Origin: Mycobacterium sp. ENV421
GTDB lineage: Bacteria; Actinomycetota; Actinomycetes; Mycobacteriales; Mycobacteriaceae
Direction of reading: 5' to 3'
Length of the DNA: 64,000 bases
Assembly: GCF_002887815.1 (NCBI RefSeq)
Contig: NZ_PDHO01000003.1
Span: forward strand, 310,001 to 374,000
Numbering within the stretch: position 1 is the first letter of the stretch; each line of letters begins with the position of its first letter. Shown one piece after another: positions 43,668-51,497 of this stretch. Position numbers and translations under genes: made by a program. The notes under the pieces were generated by a model. The model saw only the letters and a program-made list of their open reading frames with translations, did not search any database and was not told the origin of the DNA.

Positions 43668-44027
43668 TTACAGCGGGATCCACTGGCCCAGGAACCAGAA
43701 GCCCCAGCCCGCCCCGTTGCCGGCCGGCATCGGCTGGACCCACTGGCCGTTCCAGTTGAACGGCTGGTGGTCCTGGCGAGCCTGATCGACGTTGCGATGC
43801 TGCCAGTCGCCCGGGCCGTTGTTCTGGTTGTCGTGCCCGTTGTTCCACCCGTTGTTGGGCCCGTTGTTCCACCCGTTGTTGGGACCCTGGCAATTCTGCG
43901 GCCCCGGGCCGCCGCACTGGCCGGGATCGGCGCTCGCAGTTCCGATACCGAGCCCGAACAGTCCGGCCGCACCGATACCGACCGCCGCAGTCGAGGTGTA
44001 GACCAATCGTTTGAGATTCATCGTCAT
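43668..44027 (-). CDS. Small secreted Asn/Gly/Trp-repeat protein
   Basis: 119 residues with a signal peptide (cleavage likely after ASA, mature from DPGQCGGPGPQNC). The mature part has two Cys, then two identical PNNGWNNG repeats and a run rich in Asn, Gly, His and Gln. It ends in a strongly aromatic tail (WNGQWVQPMP and GWGFWFLGQWIPL). Such small Trp/Gly-rich exported proteins are common in mycobacteria and have no known function. The start is ATG 44027 or the in-frame ATG 44021. It diverges from the lipoprotein gene across ~250 bases that hold both promoters. Confidence 0.75.
   Translation of the reverse strand: MTMNLKRLVYTSTAAVGIGAAGLFGLGIGTASADPGQCGGPGPQNCQGPNNGWNNGPNNGWNNGHDNQNNGPGDWQHRNVDQARQDHQPFNWNGQWVQPMPAGNGAGWGFWFLGQWIPL
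43836..43883. repeat. Two exact tandem 24-bp units
   Basis: The 24-base unit at 43836-43859 is repeated exactly at 43860-43883 and encodes the PNNGWNNG octapeptide twice on the minus strand. Exact identity, including third positions, suggests a recent duplication. Confidence 0.9.
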
Positions 44028-44259
44028 ATCCGTTTCGTTGCTCGAGTTGCGCTTGCGGTGACGACGTTATGGACCGCGGATTTGTGCCAGCTGTGACATG
44101 AATTGGCGCGCGCTGAGGGAGTCATAACGTATCGAAAACGGTTCGTTATCAGCGACTTTGCCTGATTTACAGGTGCTCGCGAGTTTGTTGACAGCCGACT
44201 CTACGAACATTCGATGTTGTGGCGCATGGCTTTTGCGCGCATCAATAGCTAGACATGTC

Positions 44260-44275
44260 ACCTGTGAACACAGGT
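44260..44275. promoter_or_regulatory. 16-bp palindrome directly upstream of the lipoprotein start
   Basis: ACCTGTG-AA-CACAGGT has perfect 7-base arms and a 2-base centre and abuts the ATG at 44276. It could be an operator or a ribosome-site-blocking hairpin, since the AGG of its right arm may serve as ribosome site. Confidence 0.5.
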
Positions 44276-44641
44276 ATGCGGTCGGTGTGTCTGGTGGCAT
44301 CCGTTTCAGCGGTGGTGGTTCTGGGCGCGGTTGCCTGTGGCTCCAAGGGGGCTACGGGTCCGACAACTGTCACCGTCACGTCGACCCCGACCACGACCAC
44401 CGCGGCTCCGGCGACGCATCACCAATACAACTCCGGGTCCGGCGGCGGAGCGCAACCGCAGCAGACCGTCGTCGAGACCCAGGCGCCTCAGACGGTGACG
44501 CAGACTCAGGATCCGCAGACCGTGACCAATACCGAAACGGCCACGCAGACTGAGACATCCGTCGCCACGTCGGTCGCGACGTCGACGCAAACTGTCACCG
44601 TTGCGCCGCCGCATCAGTTCGGCGGGTTCGGCAATCACTGA
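44276..44641 (+). CDS. Small Thr/Gln-rich lipoprotein
   Basis: 121 residues. A short signal peptide, MRSVCLVASVSAVVVLGAVAC, ends in a lipobox (AVAC). The mature part is low complexity, built of repeated TVTVTST, TQTQDPQTVTNTET and TSVATSVATST, and closes with PPHQFGGFGNH. ATG 44276 is preferred because it gives a compact signal peptide; an in-frame ATG at 44255 exists upstream of the palindrome. There is no recognisable domain. It is likely an extended wall-facing lipoprotein. It converges on the epimerase gene. Confidence 0.68.
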   Translation: MRSVCLVASVSAVVVLGAVACGSKGATGPTTVTVTSTPTTTTAAPATHHQYNSGSGGGAQPQQTVVETQAPQTVTQTQDPQTVTNTETATQTETSVATSVATSTQTVTVAPPHQFGGFGNH

Positions 44642-44659
44642 TGCCCTGCAGTCTTGGCC

Positions 44660-45472
44660 CTAGAGCAGATCCTGTTGCGCAGCCTGATGGACCGTCCTCA
44701 CCTCCGGTTGAAAGCCGAGCCGGCGGGCCAGTGAGCAGTCCATCTGGATGTGCCACGGATTCGTCAGCGGCTTCGACGACGGTTCCATGGAACCACCGAC
44801 AAGTTCCACGAGTTCATAGACCGATGTCGGTGCCTCGTCGGCGATGTTGACGATCCGCCCGTCGAAGGTGCCGTCGAGTGCGAGGATCGCGGCAGCCGCG
44901 ATGTCGCGGTGATGGACCATGCTCAGGCGTTGAGCGGGGTGGAACCTGCCGGGAGCGAGCTGTGTCAGCGATTCCAGGTGACCGTCTTTGTCACCGTAAA
45001 CGAAGGGAAACCGCAGGATTGACCAATTCAACCCGCTGCTGCGTAATTCGTTCTCGGCGGCAAGTTTGCTCGCCGGATAGTCCAGTGTCGGAGCCGCCGG
45101 GTCGTCCTCGCGGCCGGGGTGTTCGGCATCATCGGCATAGATCCAGGCGGTGCTCGCCATGATGAACCGCGCCCGCGGGGCGTTGGCTTGGGTTGCGGCG
45201 ATGAGGTTGCGTGAGCCTTCGAGGTTGTTTTTCCAGATGAGGTCGGTGTCGGTGGTTCGAAAAGTCGCCGCGAGATGAATGATGGCGCTGACGCCGGTCA
45301 CCGCGGCGGCCAGTGCGCCGGCCTCCAGTAGGTCACCGCGCACCGGGTCAACTCCGTCGGGTAGGGGATTGTCACCGCGCACGAGAGTGCGACATCGCAC
45401 GCCGTGCGCCACAAGTCGGGGAAGCAGGCGCGTACCTACCAGTCCTGTTGCCCCAGTGAGTAATACGGTCAT
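44660..45472 (-). CDS. NAD(P)-dependent epimerase/dehydratase (extended SDR)
   Basis: 270 residues. The N-terminal nucleotide motif TGATGLVGTRLLPRL (TGxxGxxG) is intact, and catalytic residues fit MASTAWIY..(Ser/Thr) and YPASKLAAE (YxxxK). It belongs to the atypical/extended SDR group that modifies sugar nucleotides, flavonoid-like or other small substrates; the specific substrate is unknown. ATG 45472 overlaps the stop of the MarR gene (ATGA), so it is the regulated member of a two-gene operon. The frame extends further upstream only inside marR. Confidence 0.87.
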   Translation of the reverse strand: MTVLLTGATGLVGTRLLPRLVAHGVRCRTLVRGDNPLPDGVDPVRGDLLEAGALAAAVTGVSAIIHLAATFRTTDTDLIWKNNLEGSRNLIAATQANAPRARFIMASTAWIYADDAEHPGREDDPAAPTLDYPASKLAAENELRSSGLNWSILRFPFVYGDKDGHLESLTQLAPGRFHPAQRLSMVHHRDIAAAAILALDGTFDGRIVNIADEAPTSVYELVELVGGSMEPSSKPLTNPWHIQMDCSLARRLGFQPEVRTVHQAAQQDLL

Positions 45473-45930
45473 GTGATGACGTCCTCTCGCGTCGACTTTT
45501 CGAGGCGTTCGGTGGCCATGCGGAGAACCTGAGCTGCGTTGGCAAGATCGGCGGCCTTCATTCCGCTGAATGCCAGGTCCTCGATTCGGGACAGGTCGGG
45601 CAGCTTCGTCCACAATCGGACTCCGGCCGCCGTCAATCGAAGGAGTTTCTGTCGCTGGTCGAAGTCATCCGGCAACTGTTCGACGAGACCCTTGCGGACC
45701 AGTGTGGTCACGACGACGCTCAGCGTTGCCCGCTCAACCTGGAGGATCCGCTGCAGCTCTCGCTGCAGAGTGGGCCCTTCGTTGGCCAACTGGTAGAGCA
45801 CATACCACTGTGTGGCGCCAAGATCATATGGGCGCAGCGCATCTTCCATTGCCGCGCGCGCCGCCAGATAACACCGCTTCGCCCACATCCCGACCGACGT
45901 GTCCCGCGAATCAGGATGTTTGTTAGCCAC
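45469..45930 (-). CDS. MarR-family transcriptional regulator
   Basis: 153 residues, GTG start. It has a winged helix-turn-helix core: LGATQWYVLYQLANEGPTLQRELQRIL, VERATLSVVVTTLVRKGLVEQLPDDFDQRQKLLRLT, with the wing around DDFDQRQK. N- and C-terminal helices would form the dimer interface. Such proteins are usually ligand-responsive autorepressors. Two near-identical inverted repeats cover the start codon and the bases just upstream, so it very likely represses its own operon with the epimerase. The ligand is unknown. Confidence 0.9.
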   Translation of the reverse strand: MANKHPDSRDTSVGMWAKRCYLAARAAMEDALRPYDLGATQWYVLYQLANEGPTLQRELQRILQVERATLSVVVTTLVRKGLVEQLPDDFDQRQKLLRLTAAGVRLWTKLPDLSRIEDLAFSGMKAADLANAAQVLRMATERLEKSTREDVIT

Positions 45931-45956
45931 CTAACGATCATGTTAGGCACCTAACA
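45921..45956 (-). promoter_or_regulatory. Paired MarR operator overlapping the start codon
   Basis: Two half-turn-aligned palindromes, GTTAGCCACCTAAC (45922-45935) and GTTAGGCACCTAAC (45942-45955), are spaced 20 bases centre to centre. The second extends to TGTTAGG-CA-CCTAACA with perfect arms. The first covers the marR GTG. Occupancy would block transcription or initiation of the marR-epimerase operon. Confidence 0.75.
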
Positions 45957-45997
45957 AAATGTCAAGTGGAGCGATCGGCTCGATCTGATCCGGAACG

Positions 45998-47497
45998 CTA
46001 GGTGCGCTCTCTCGGCAGCGTCTCGCCGCGGAAGAAGGCCGGCGCCTTGAGGTTCCACAGGATCATCAGCACGATACCCAGCGCCAGGCTGAGCACGCCG
46101 ACGACGAAGGCGGTGCCGACGCCGAACAGCGAGCCGCCGGAGCCGGTGCTCGGATCGGCCATCAGGTATGCCTCGACGACGCCCACCGGGATCAGGATCA
46201 ACGCACCGATGCCGGGCAGGATCACCTGACCCATGGCCGTGCGCCATGATCGGAATGCGGTGCGCCAGAAGTACACAACTGAGGAGATCGCCACCACGGA
46301 GTAGTACGTCATGATCGCGATGCCCACGCTGTAGACCGAATCGGACACCACGCTGTCGCTGACCACATCCAGCACGCAGTAGATCGCCAGGCTGGTCAGG
46401 CCGATCACCCAGGTCGCGTACTTGGGCGTCGAACTCGCTTCGCTGACCGAGGCGAACCGGTTCGGTAACGCCTTGTAGGTGGCCATCGACAACAGTCCGC
46501 GAGCCGTCGGCATGACGGTGGACATGGTCGCCGAGAACGCGGACAACCCAACCACCAGGGCCGCCAGCATCGCGCCGCGTTCGCCGATCGACTGGGTGGC
46601 CAGGGTGGTGAAGACGTCGTCGACGTTGCCCTCGTGCGTCAGGCTCGTGTCACTGTTCGGGTCGATACCGGCGAAGGCCAGAGCCGCGACGGAGAAGATC
46701 ACGTAGGTGGCAACCGTGATCAGGATCGCGGTGACGCCGCTGCGGCCTGCCTCGGCCGACGTTCCGGACGTTTCCTCGGACATGGCCAGTGAGGCGTCGA
46801 AGCCCCAGAAGATGAAGATGGCCACCAGGAAGCCGCCCAGCAGGCCGCTGAAGTCGTGAATTGCGAATGGGTTGAACCACTCCCACGAGAACGACTCGGC
46901 GGTCACGCTCTGCCCACCACGGAATACCGGGATGATCATGATGACCGCGAACAACAGCAGCCCGCCGTACTGAATGATCGTCAGGATCAGGGTGGTGCGG
47001 GAGGATTCTTCGGCACCGCGGGCCACCAGCCACGTCGTCAGCAGGATGAACGCCGTGGCGACGATGATGTCGAACCACACCGGGGACGAGTCCATGCCCA
47101 CCAGCACCGCGGCGGCGTTGGTCAGGATGCCGGCGGCGCCGACACCGGCCAGGATGGACGACAACACCAGCGCGAAGCCACCCATCCAGCCGATGTGCGG
47201 TGCGATGGCCTTGGATCCCCAGGTGAAGACCGTGCCGGCATCCGGGGCGGCGTCGGTGAGGTGCTTGTAGGCCAGCGCGACGAAGTACATCGGGATGACG
47301 GCGATGATGAAGACGATCGGTAGCTGATAGCCCGCTTCCTCCGCGCCGTGCCCGAGCGCACCGGTCAGCGAATAGGCCGGGGCGGTGGCTGCCAGACCGA
47401 TGGCGACCGCTCCTACAAGGGAGACCGACCCCTTCTTGAGGCCCTTGGAGCGCAGGCCGTGCATCAACGGATCGACGATTGCTGCGTCTTCGGCCAT
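45998..47497 (-). CDS. APC-family amino-acid permease
   Basis: 499 residues with ~12 transmembrane helices. The first helix has the APC signature GAVAIGLAATAPAYSLTGALG, and the central FWGFDASLAMSEETSG is typical of the amino-acid/polyamine branch (substrate helix 6). It imports or exchanges amino acids or amines at the inner membrane, driven by ion gradients; the specificity cannot be read. It is on the minus strand, 67 bases from the MarR operator, and is not obviously in the same operon because marR is transcribed away from it. The 54-base gap to the next minus-strand gene upstream suggests a separate or shared promoter. Confidence 0.9.
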   Translation of the reverse strand: MAEDAAIVDPLMHGLRSKGLKKGSVSLVGAVAIGLAATAPAYSLTGALGHGAEEAGYQLPIVFIIAVIPMYFVALAYKHLTDAAPDAGTVFTWGSKAIAPHIGWMGGFALVLSSILAGVGAAGILTNAAAVLVGMDSSPVWFDIIVATAFILLTTWLVARGAEESSRTTLILTIIQYGGLLLFAVIMIIPVFRGGQSVTAESFSWEWFNPFAIHDFSGLLGGFLVAIFIFWGFDASLAMSEETSGTSAEAGRSGVTAILITVATYVIFSVAALAFAGIDPNSDTSLTHEGNVDDVFTTLATQSIGERGAMLAALVVGLSAFSATMSTVMPTARGLLSMATYKALPNRFASVSEASSTPKYATWVIGLTSLAIYCVLDVVSDSVVSDSVYSVGIAIMTYYSVVAISSVVYFWRTAFRSWRTAMGQVILPGIGALILIPVGVVEAYLMADPSTGSGGSLFGVGTAFVVGVLSLALGIVLMILWNLKAPAFFRGETLPRERT

Positions 47498-47552
47498 GTG
47501 CGGGATTCTGTCACCGCAACCGCGGCTTGGCCGCGCTACGGCTAAAGCCGAT

Positions 47553-48230
47553 TCAGTGCCTTGCGGCCCGATTCGCTGCTGAAGGGTGATCGCGGCCGCT
47601 GCCGGCCCGAGGCTTGCCGGAGCTCTGTTGCGGCGCCGAGGCTTTTGCCGAGGGCTTTGCGGTGTGCCGGTTGGATCGCGTGCCCGATTTGGCCGAGCGG
47701 TGCACAGTGGTCACCGTCTTAGTGTTCGCCATCGTGCGGGCCGACGCGGCCGGTACCGCGGCCGCCCCGGACACCAGACTCCGAATGGCAGAGAAGGCGC
47801 CGACGACTGCACCTACCGGCACACCAATGACTGCGCCGGCGAGGGCGGCGACCGGTGCGATCGGAGAGAGCAGCGGCGCAAGCACCGGAGCGTTCGCGAT
47901 CAAGTTGGTCACCAATGCCCCGCCGAGAATGAAGCCGAGGATGATCCCGGATCCGATTCCCGCCTGGATTCCCTGGCCGATGACGGTCAAAGCCCCGAGC
48001 ACATCGGGGACGCTGTTCGCCACCTGACCCGCGCGGGCCTGGTCATGTGTCCCGGCATCGAGGGCCGTGGGGAGTACCAGGAGCTGCACCGCTTCGGTGG
48101 TCATTCGAGGTGCAACCGCCGCCATGTTCGGTTCCGGCGGCGCGACCGTGGTGGTGGCCAGCACGACCGTGCTCACAGCGATCGCCGCCACCGTGGCGAC
48201 CATAGGTCGAGACTTGCAGATGAGGTCCAT
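47553..48230 (-). CDS. Exported or membrane protein with glycine-zipper centre and basic tail
   Basis: 225 residues. N-terminal signal-like helix (RPMVATVAAIAVSTVVLATTT) and a mature portion with a hydrophobic, Gly-rich centre (IQAGIGSGIILGFILGGALVTNLIANAPVLAPLL, AALAGAVIGVPVGAVVGAF) that may form two helices in a hairpin. The last ~60 residues are strongly basic and Ser/Ala/Pro-rich (RSAKSGTRSNRHTAKPSAKAS). ATG 48230 is used as start. I do not recognise a family; similar proteins are found in mycobacteria only, to my knowledge. It lies 54 bases downstream of embB on the same strand. Confidence 0.62.
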   Translation of the reverse strand: MDLICKSRPMVATVAAIAVSTVVLATTTVAPPEPNMAAVAPRMTTEAVQLLVLPTALDAGTHDQARAGQVANSVPDVLGALTVIGQGIQAGIGSGIILGFILGGALVTNLIANAPVLAPLLSPIAPVAALAGAVIGVPVGAVVGAFSAIRSLVSGAAAVPAASARTMANTKTVTTVHRSAKSGTRSNRHTAKPSAKASAPQQSSGKPRAGSGRDHPSAANRAARH

Positions 48231-48284
48231 GACTACACGCTGTACGCACCGCACTACTGCGGCATAAGTACCGGGCTACTGCAT

Positions 48285-51200
48285 TTACGGCTTGATCCTG
48301 ATGGGGCCCGACTTCCACAGGCCGCTGCGGGTCGCCGTGCCCAGTTCGATCTGCGCGGGCTCAGCCGGAACGATCGTCTCGAACCGGCGCAACGAGCCCC
48401 AGTCGCGGCCCCAGTCATGCGACAGGTAGGTCGACATGACGTGTGCGCGCAGCAGGAGGTCGGTGATGCCGAGCAGGCCGCCGTTACGGCCGTCTTCCCA
48501 GGTGTCGGTGTCCTGTTTCTTGGCGGTGTAGTCCGGGGTGATCCGGAACTTCGGCACCTCGGTGACACCGTTGGCGTGCAGCATCGGCTGCTGGCATGGG
48601 AAGGCCAGGCCCACCGCCCAGTCCATCAACACCGGCTGCGTGGAACCGACGTACTCCTGTACCGACCGCAGGTCGGGCACTCGCGGTGGTGTGACGGCCA
48701 GCCAGTCGCCCTGGGACAGCGAGCGGTCCTGCGCGACGATGCGCACTGTGGTCGCGTCGGCCGGGATCGCCGAGCGCGGGTAGCGCAGGTTGCGCCACGA
48801 CGGCGCCGGGCCGAGATCGTACGGGCTGACCCGGCCGGCGGGCACCGGGGCGCCGTCCGGCCCGGGCCTGCCGTACTCCAGGTCGACGGTCTGTCCGTCG
48901 GTGAAGCCATTGAGAACGCTGAGTCCCGCGATGGTTCCTGCGGCGGTGACGACGACCAGGGGGTGACCATTGTCGTTGGGCGGCAACTGATACCACGCGG
49001 AGGTCAACGTGGCATCCTGCTGCGGGCCGACGAGATAGCTGCCTGCCAGCGGAACCCTCGCCGGGTCGAGGCCGTACGGCAGCGGCACGGTCGAGCCGTT
49101 CACGCCCGGCGTGTCCAGCTTGATCGGCTGATCCCAGTCGTAATCCGTGCCGGGCTGCGGATTGGTCATCCGGATTGCCTCGGCCACAATGTGTTCCGGT
49201 ACGCCGCTGGGTGTGAAGCCGACCGGGTTGGTGCCGCCCAATGGGCCGAGCGGTCCGTAATCACCGGGCAGGGGGGTCAGGAACCCGGCGTTGGCATCCG
49301 GCTCCACCAAGACGTCGTCGGCCAGCCCGCAACCGCCGGAGAACGATCGCAGGTTGGCCCAGGCGTTCGAATAGGTGGGGTACTGGCGCACCACGCCTGC
49401 GGCCATCGAGGCGATGAACACCAGCACCATGAATCCGGCCGCCAGCGGGATCGGAGCGGTGGTCACGGCCCGGGCGATGCGGCCCTCGCCGTGGTCGCGG
49501 GTGCTGAAGTGCAGCCACGTCGTGTAGATCGCCGACACCACGAACAGTGCGAAAAATATCGTGCTGACCGTGATCCCGGCGATCCGCGGCATGGCGTTGT
49601 TGAACGGCGCGCCGTAGCTCGACACATACCACCAGCCATTGGTGGTGGCGAAGCACAGCGCGAGCAGGAAGAACACCGCGGTGACTACTGTCATCCGGTT
49701 GCGCGACCATCGCAGTACCGCTGGTGAAGCCAGCACGGTGGCCAGCGCCGCCATAGCCGCACCGACCGCGGCGAACAGCCCGAAGTGATGCACCCACTTG
49801 GTGGGGGTGAACATCAGGAAGAACATCGTCGCGAAGATGACGCCCATCAGCCGCCACGCCGGGCCGCGAGCCACGCCGGGAACGCGCTTGCGGCGCAACA
49901 TGATGAACATCGACACGAACAGCGACAGCGCGGTCATCAGGAAGCCGAACCGCCGTGACAGCGAGCCGTCCACGGTCGGCAGGATCAGGTAGTAGTAACG
50001 CAGGTTCTCGGTGTACCAGGCCTGGCTGGGTCCGATGTCGGTGCGAATCCTGGTGGCTTCCAACACCGTTGCGAATGTCTGGTCGGCGAACACGACGGTC
50101 AGGATGATCGTGCCCGCGGCCAGCAACGGCAGCACCAGCGGCCAGGTGCCCACCACCGCGCGCCTGCGCACCAGGATTCGCACAATCGGCCGGCCGCCGG
50201 CGATCAGCGCGGCGACGGCGATCAGGCCGGTGGGCTGAATGCCGAGGGTGAACGCCGCGCTGACGATGGCCAGCGCCGCCGGGGTCAGTCGGCCGGAGAT
50301 CACCGCGCGTTCGATGAGCACATAGGTGATCAGCGCGCCGGTCGCGATCTGGCCCTCGGGGCGCAGGCCGTTGTTGAACGGCATCCACGCCGCCATCAAC
50401 ACCAGGCCCGCCGCCCACAGTGCGGGTCGGCTCGCGATCACGGCGGGCCCCAGCCGGGGCAGCACTTCGCGGGACAGCAGCAGCCAGCAGACGAGCGCAC
50501 AGATCAAGTCCGGCAACCGCATCCAGATGCTGGCGTCGCTGACGTGAGTCATCAGTGCCAACACGTTGTAGAACCAGCCGAACGGATCCTCGGGACTGCC
50601 GAACCAGCGGAAGTAGTTCGACATGTAACCGGCATGGTCGGCGACGCGCGCCATCTGCAGGATGTAGCCGTCGTCGGAGGAGTTGGCTCCGATCACGTGC
50701 CAGATCAGGAATCCCGCCACCACGGTTACGTCGACCGCGGTGAAGGTGCGCCAGCGCTGCGGAATCCAGGAGTGCATGCGGCGCCCGTCGAGGCGGTCCA
50801 GCCGCCACAGGGCCACCAGCGCGATCACGGTGGCGGTCATTGCCAGCAGCATCGCGGCGAGCTTCAACACCGTTGGCGTGGTGGAGAACCGGGTGTCGAT
50901 CGTCGCGGAGACGGTCAGCCCCGGCGGCGCCGGACCGACCAGATCGGTGAAGACCCCGACGATCGCGGGCCGCAGGTTGGGGTCGGCAAAGCCGCTGCGC
51001 AACTCCTTGCCCGTCGATGGATCGGAAAGCCCCACAAACGTCGCGAACGTGCCGTCCGTGGTCGAGGTGATCTCGATGCGCTGACACTGCGCGGATACCG
51101 CCCGCGCGCGCGGCACGCTCGCGACCACCACGTTGCGGTCGGTGATGTCCACGCGCTGGGCGGTGACGTTGACGAACAGCGAATTGAGCGCCGCCTCTTT

Positions 51201-51497
51201 GCCTTTCTGCGGCGCGAGCCCCAGCACCATGCCGCCGGCGGGCGGCATGGACCGGATCACGTCGCAGGGGACGGTCGCCGTCACCGACACCGGTGCCTGC
51301 GAGATCAGCGGGGCGGTGACGTTGGTCAGCTGACCGGCCTGCGGCCAATTCAGCGTCGCGGTGGTCTGTTCCACCGGCAGCAGAGGAGTCAGCACCGACA
51401 GCACGAAGCCCACCAGACCGGCGACCGCGGCCACCCAGCGGGTGACCCGAACGTCGCCGGCGGCGTCGCGGGCGTTGGCCGCGAGAGTCTGTGTCAT
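48285..51497 (-). CDS. embB: Arabinosyltransferase EmbB
   Basis: 1070 residues. GT-C membrane enzyme that, with EmbA, adds alpha-1,3-linked arabinose to arabinogalactan from DPA. About 15 transmembrane helices are followed by a large C-terminal periplasmic carbohydrate-binding region. The catalytic Asp pair is D275-D276 in [13 protein letters not shown]. The ethambutol resistance-determining residues here are Ile279, Leu280 and Met282, corresponding to Ile303, Leu304 and Met306 in M. tuberculosis, all of the susceptible type. The stretch [17 protein letters not shown] is EmbB-specific. Start overlaps the embA stop by 4 bases. It is the last gene of the gtrA-emb operon, which runs opposite to the insert genes beyond it. 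Confidence 0.96.
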   Translation of the reverse strand: MTQTLAANARDAAGDVRVTRWVAAVAGLVGFVLSVLTPLLPVEQTTATLNWPQAGQLTNVTAPLISQAPVSVTATVPCDVIRSMPPAGGMVLGLAPQKGKEAALNSLFVNVTAQRVDITDRNVVVASVPRARAVSAQCQRIEITSTTDGTFATFVGLSDPSTGKELRSGFADPNLRPAIVGVFTDLVGPAPPGLTVSATIDTRFSTTPTVLKLAAMLLAMTATVIALVALWRLDRLDGRRMHSWIPQRWRTFTAVDVTVVAGFLIWHVIGANSSDDGYILQMARVADHAGYMSNYFRWFGSPEDPFGWFYNVLALMTHVSDASIWMRLPDLICALVCWLLLSREVLPRLGPAVIASRPALWAAGLVLMAAWMPFNNGLRPEGQIATGALITYVLIERAVISGRLTPAALAIVSAAFTLGIQPTGLIAVAALIAGGRPIVRILVRRRAVVGTWPLVLPLLAAGTIILTVVFADQTFATVLEATRIRTDIGPSQAWYTENLRYYYLILPTVDGSLSRRFGFLMTALSLFVSMFIMLRRKRVPGVARGPAWRLMGVIFATMFFLMFTPTKWVHHFGLFAAVGAAMAALATVLASPAVLRWSRNRMTVVTAVFFLLALCFATTNGWWYVSSYGAPFNNAMPRIAGITVSTIFFALFVVSAIYTTWLHFSTRDHGEGRIARAVTTAPIPLAAGFMVLVFIASMAAGVVRQYPTYSNAWANLRSFSGGCGLADDVLVEPDANAGFLTPLPGDYGPLGPLGGTNPVGFTPSGVPEHIVAEAIRMTNPQPGTDYDWDQPIKLDTPGVNGSTVPLPYGLDPARVPLAGSYLVGPQQDATLTSAWYQLPPNDNGHPLVVVTAAGTIAGLSVLNGFTDGQTVDLEYGRPGPDGAPVPAGRVSPYDLGPAPSWRNLRYPRSAIPADATTVRIVAQDRSLSQGDWLAVTPPRVPDLRSVQEYVGSTQPVLMDWAVGLAFPCQQPMLHANGVTEVPKFRITPDYTAKKQDTDTWEDGRNGGLLGITDLLLRAHVMSTYLSHDWGRDWGSLRRFETIVPAEPAQIELGTATRSGLWKSGPIRIKP

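Noticed and set aside
47586..49727. A 713-codon plus-strand open frame across the glycine-zipper gene and embB
   Set aside because: It crosses two recognisable genes on the other strand and has composition of a shadow frame.
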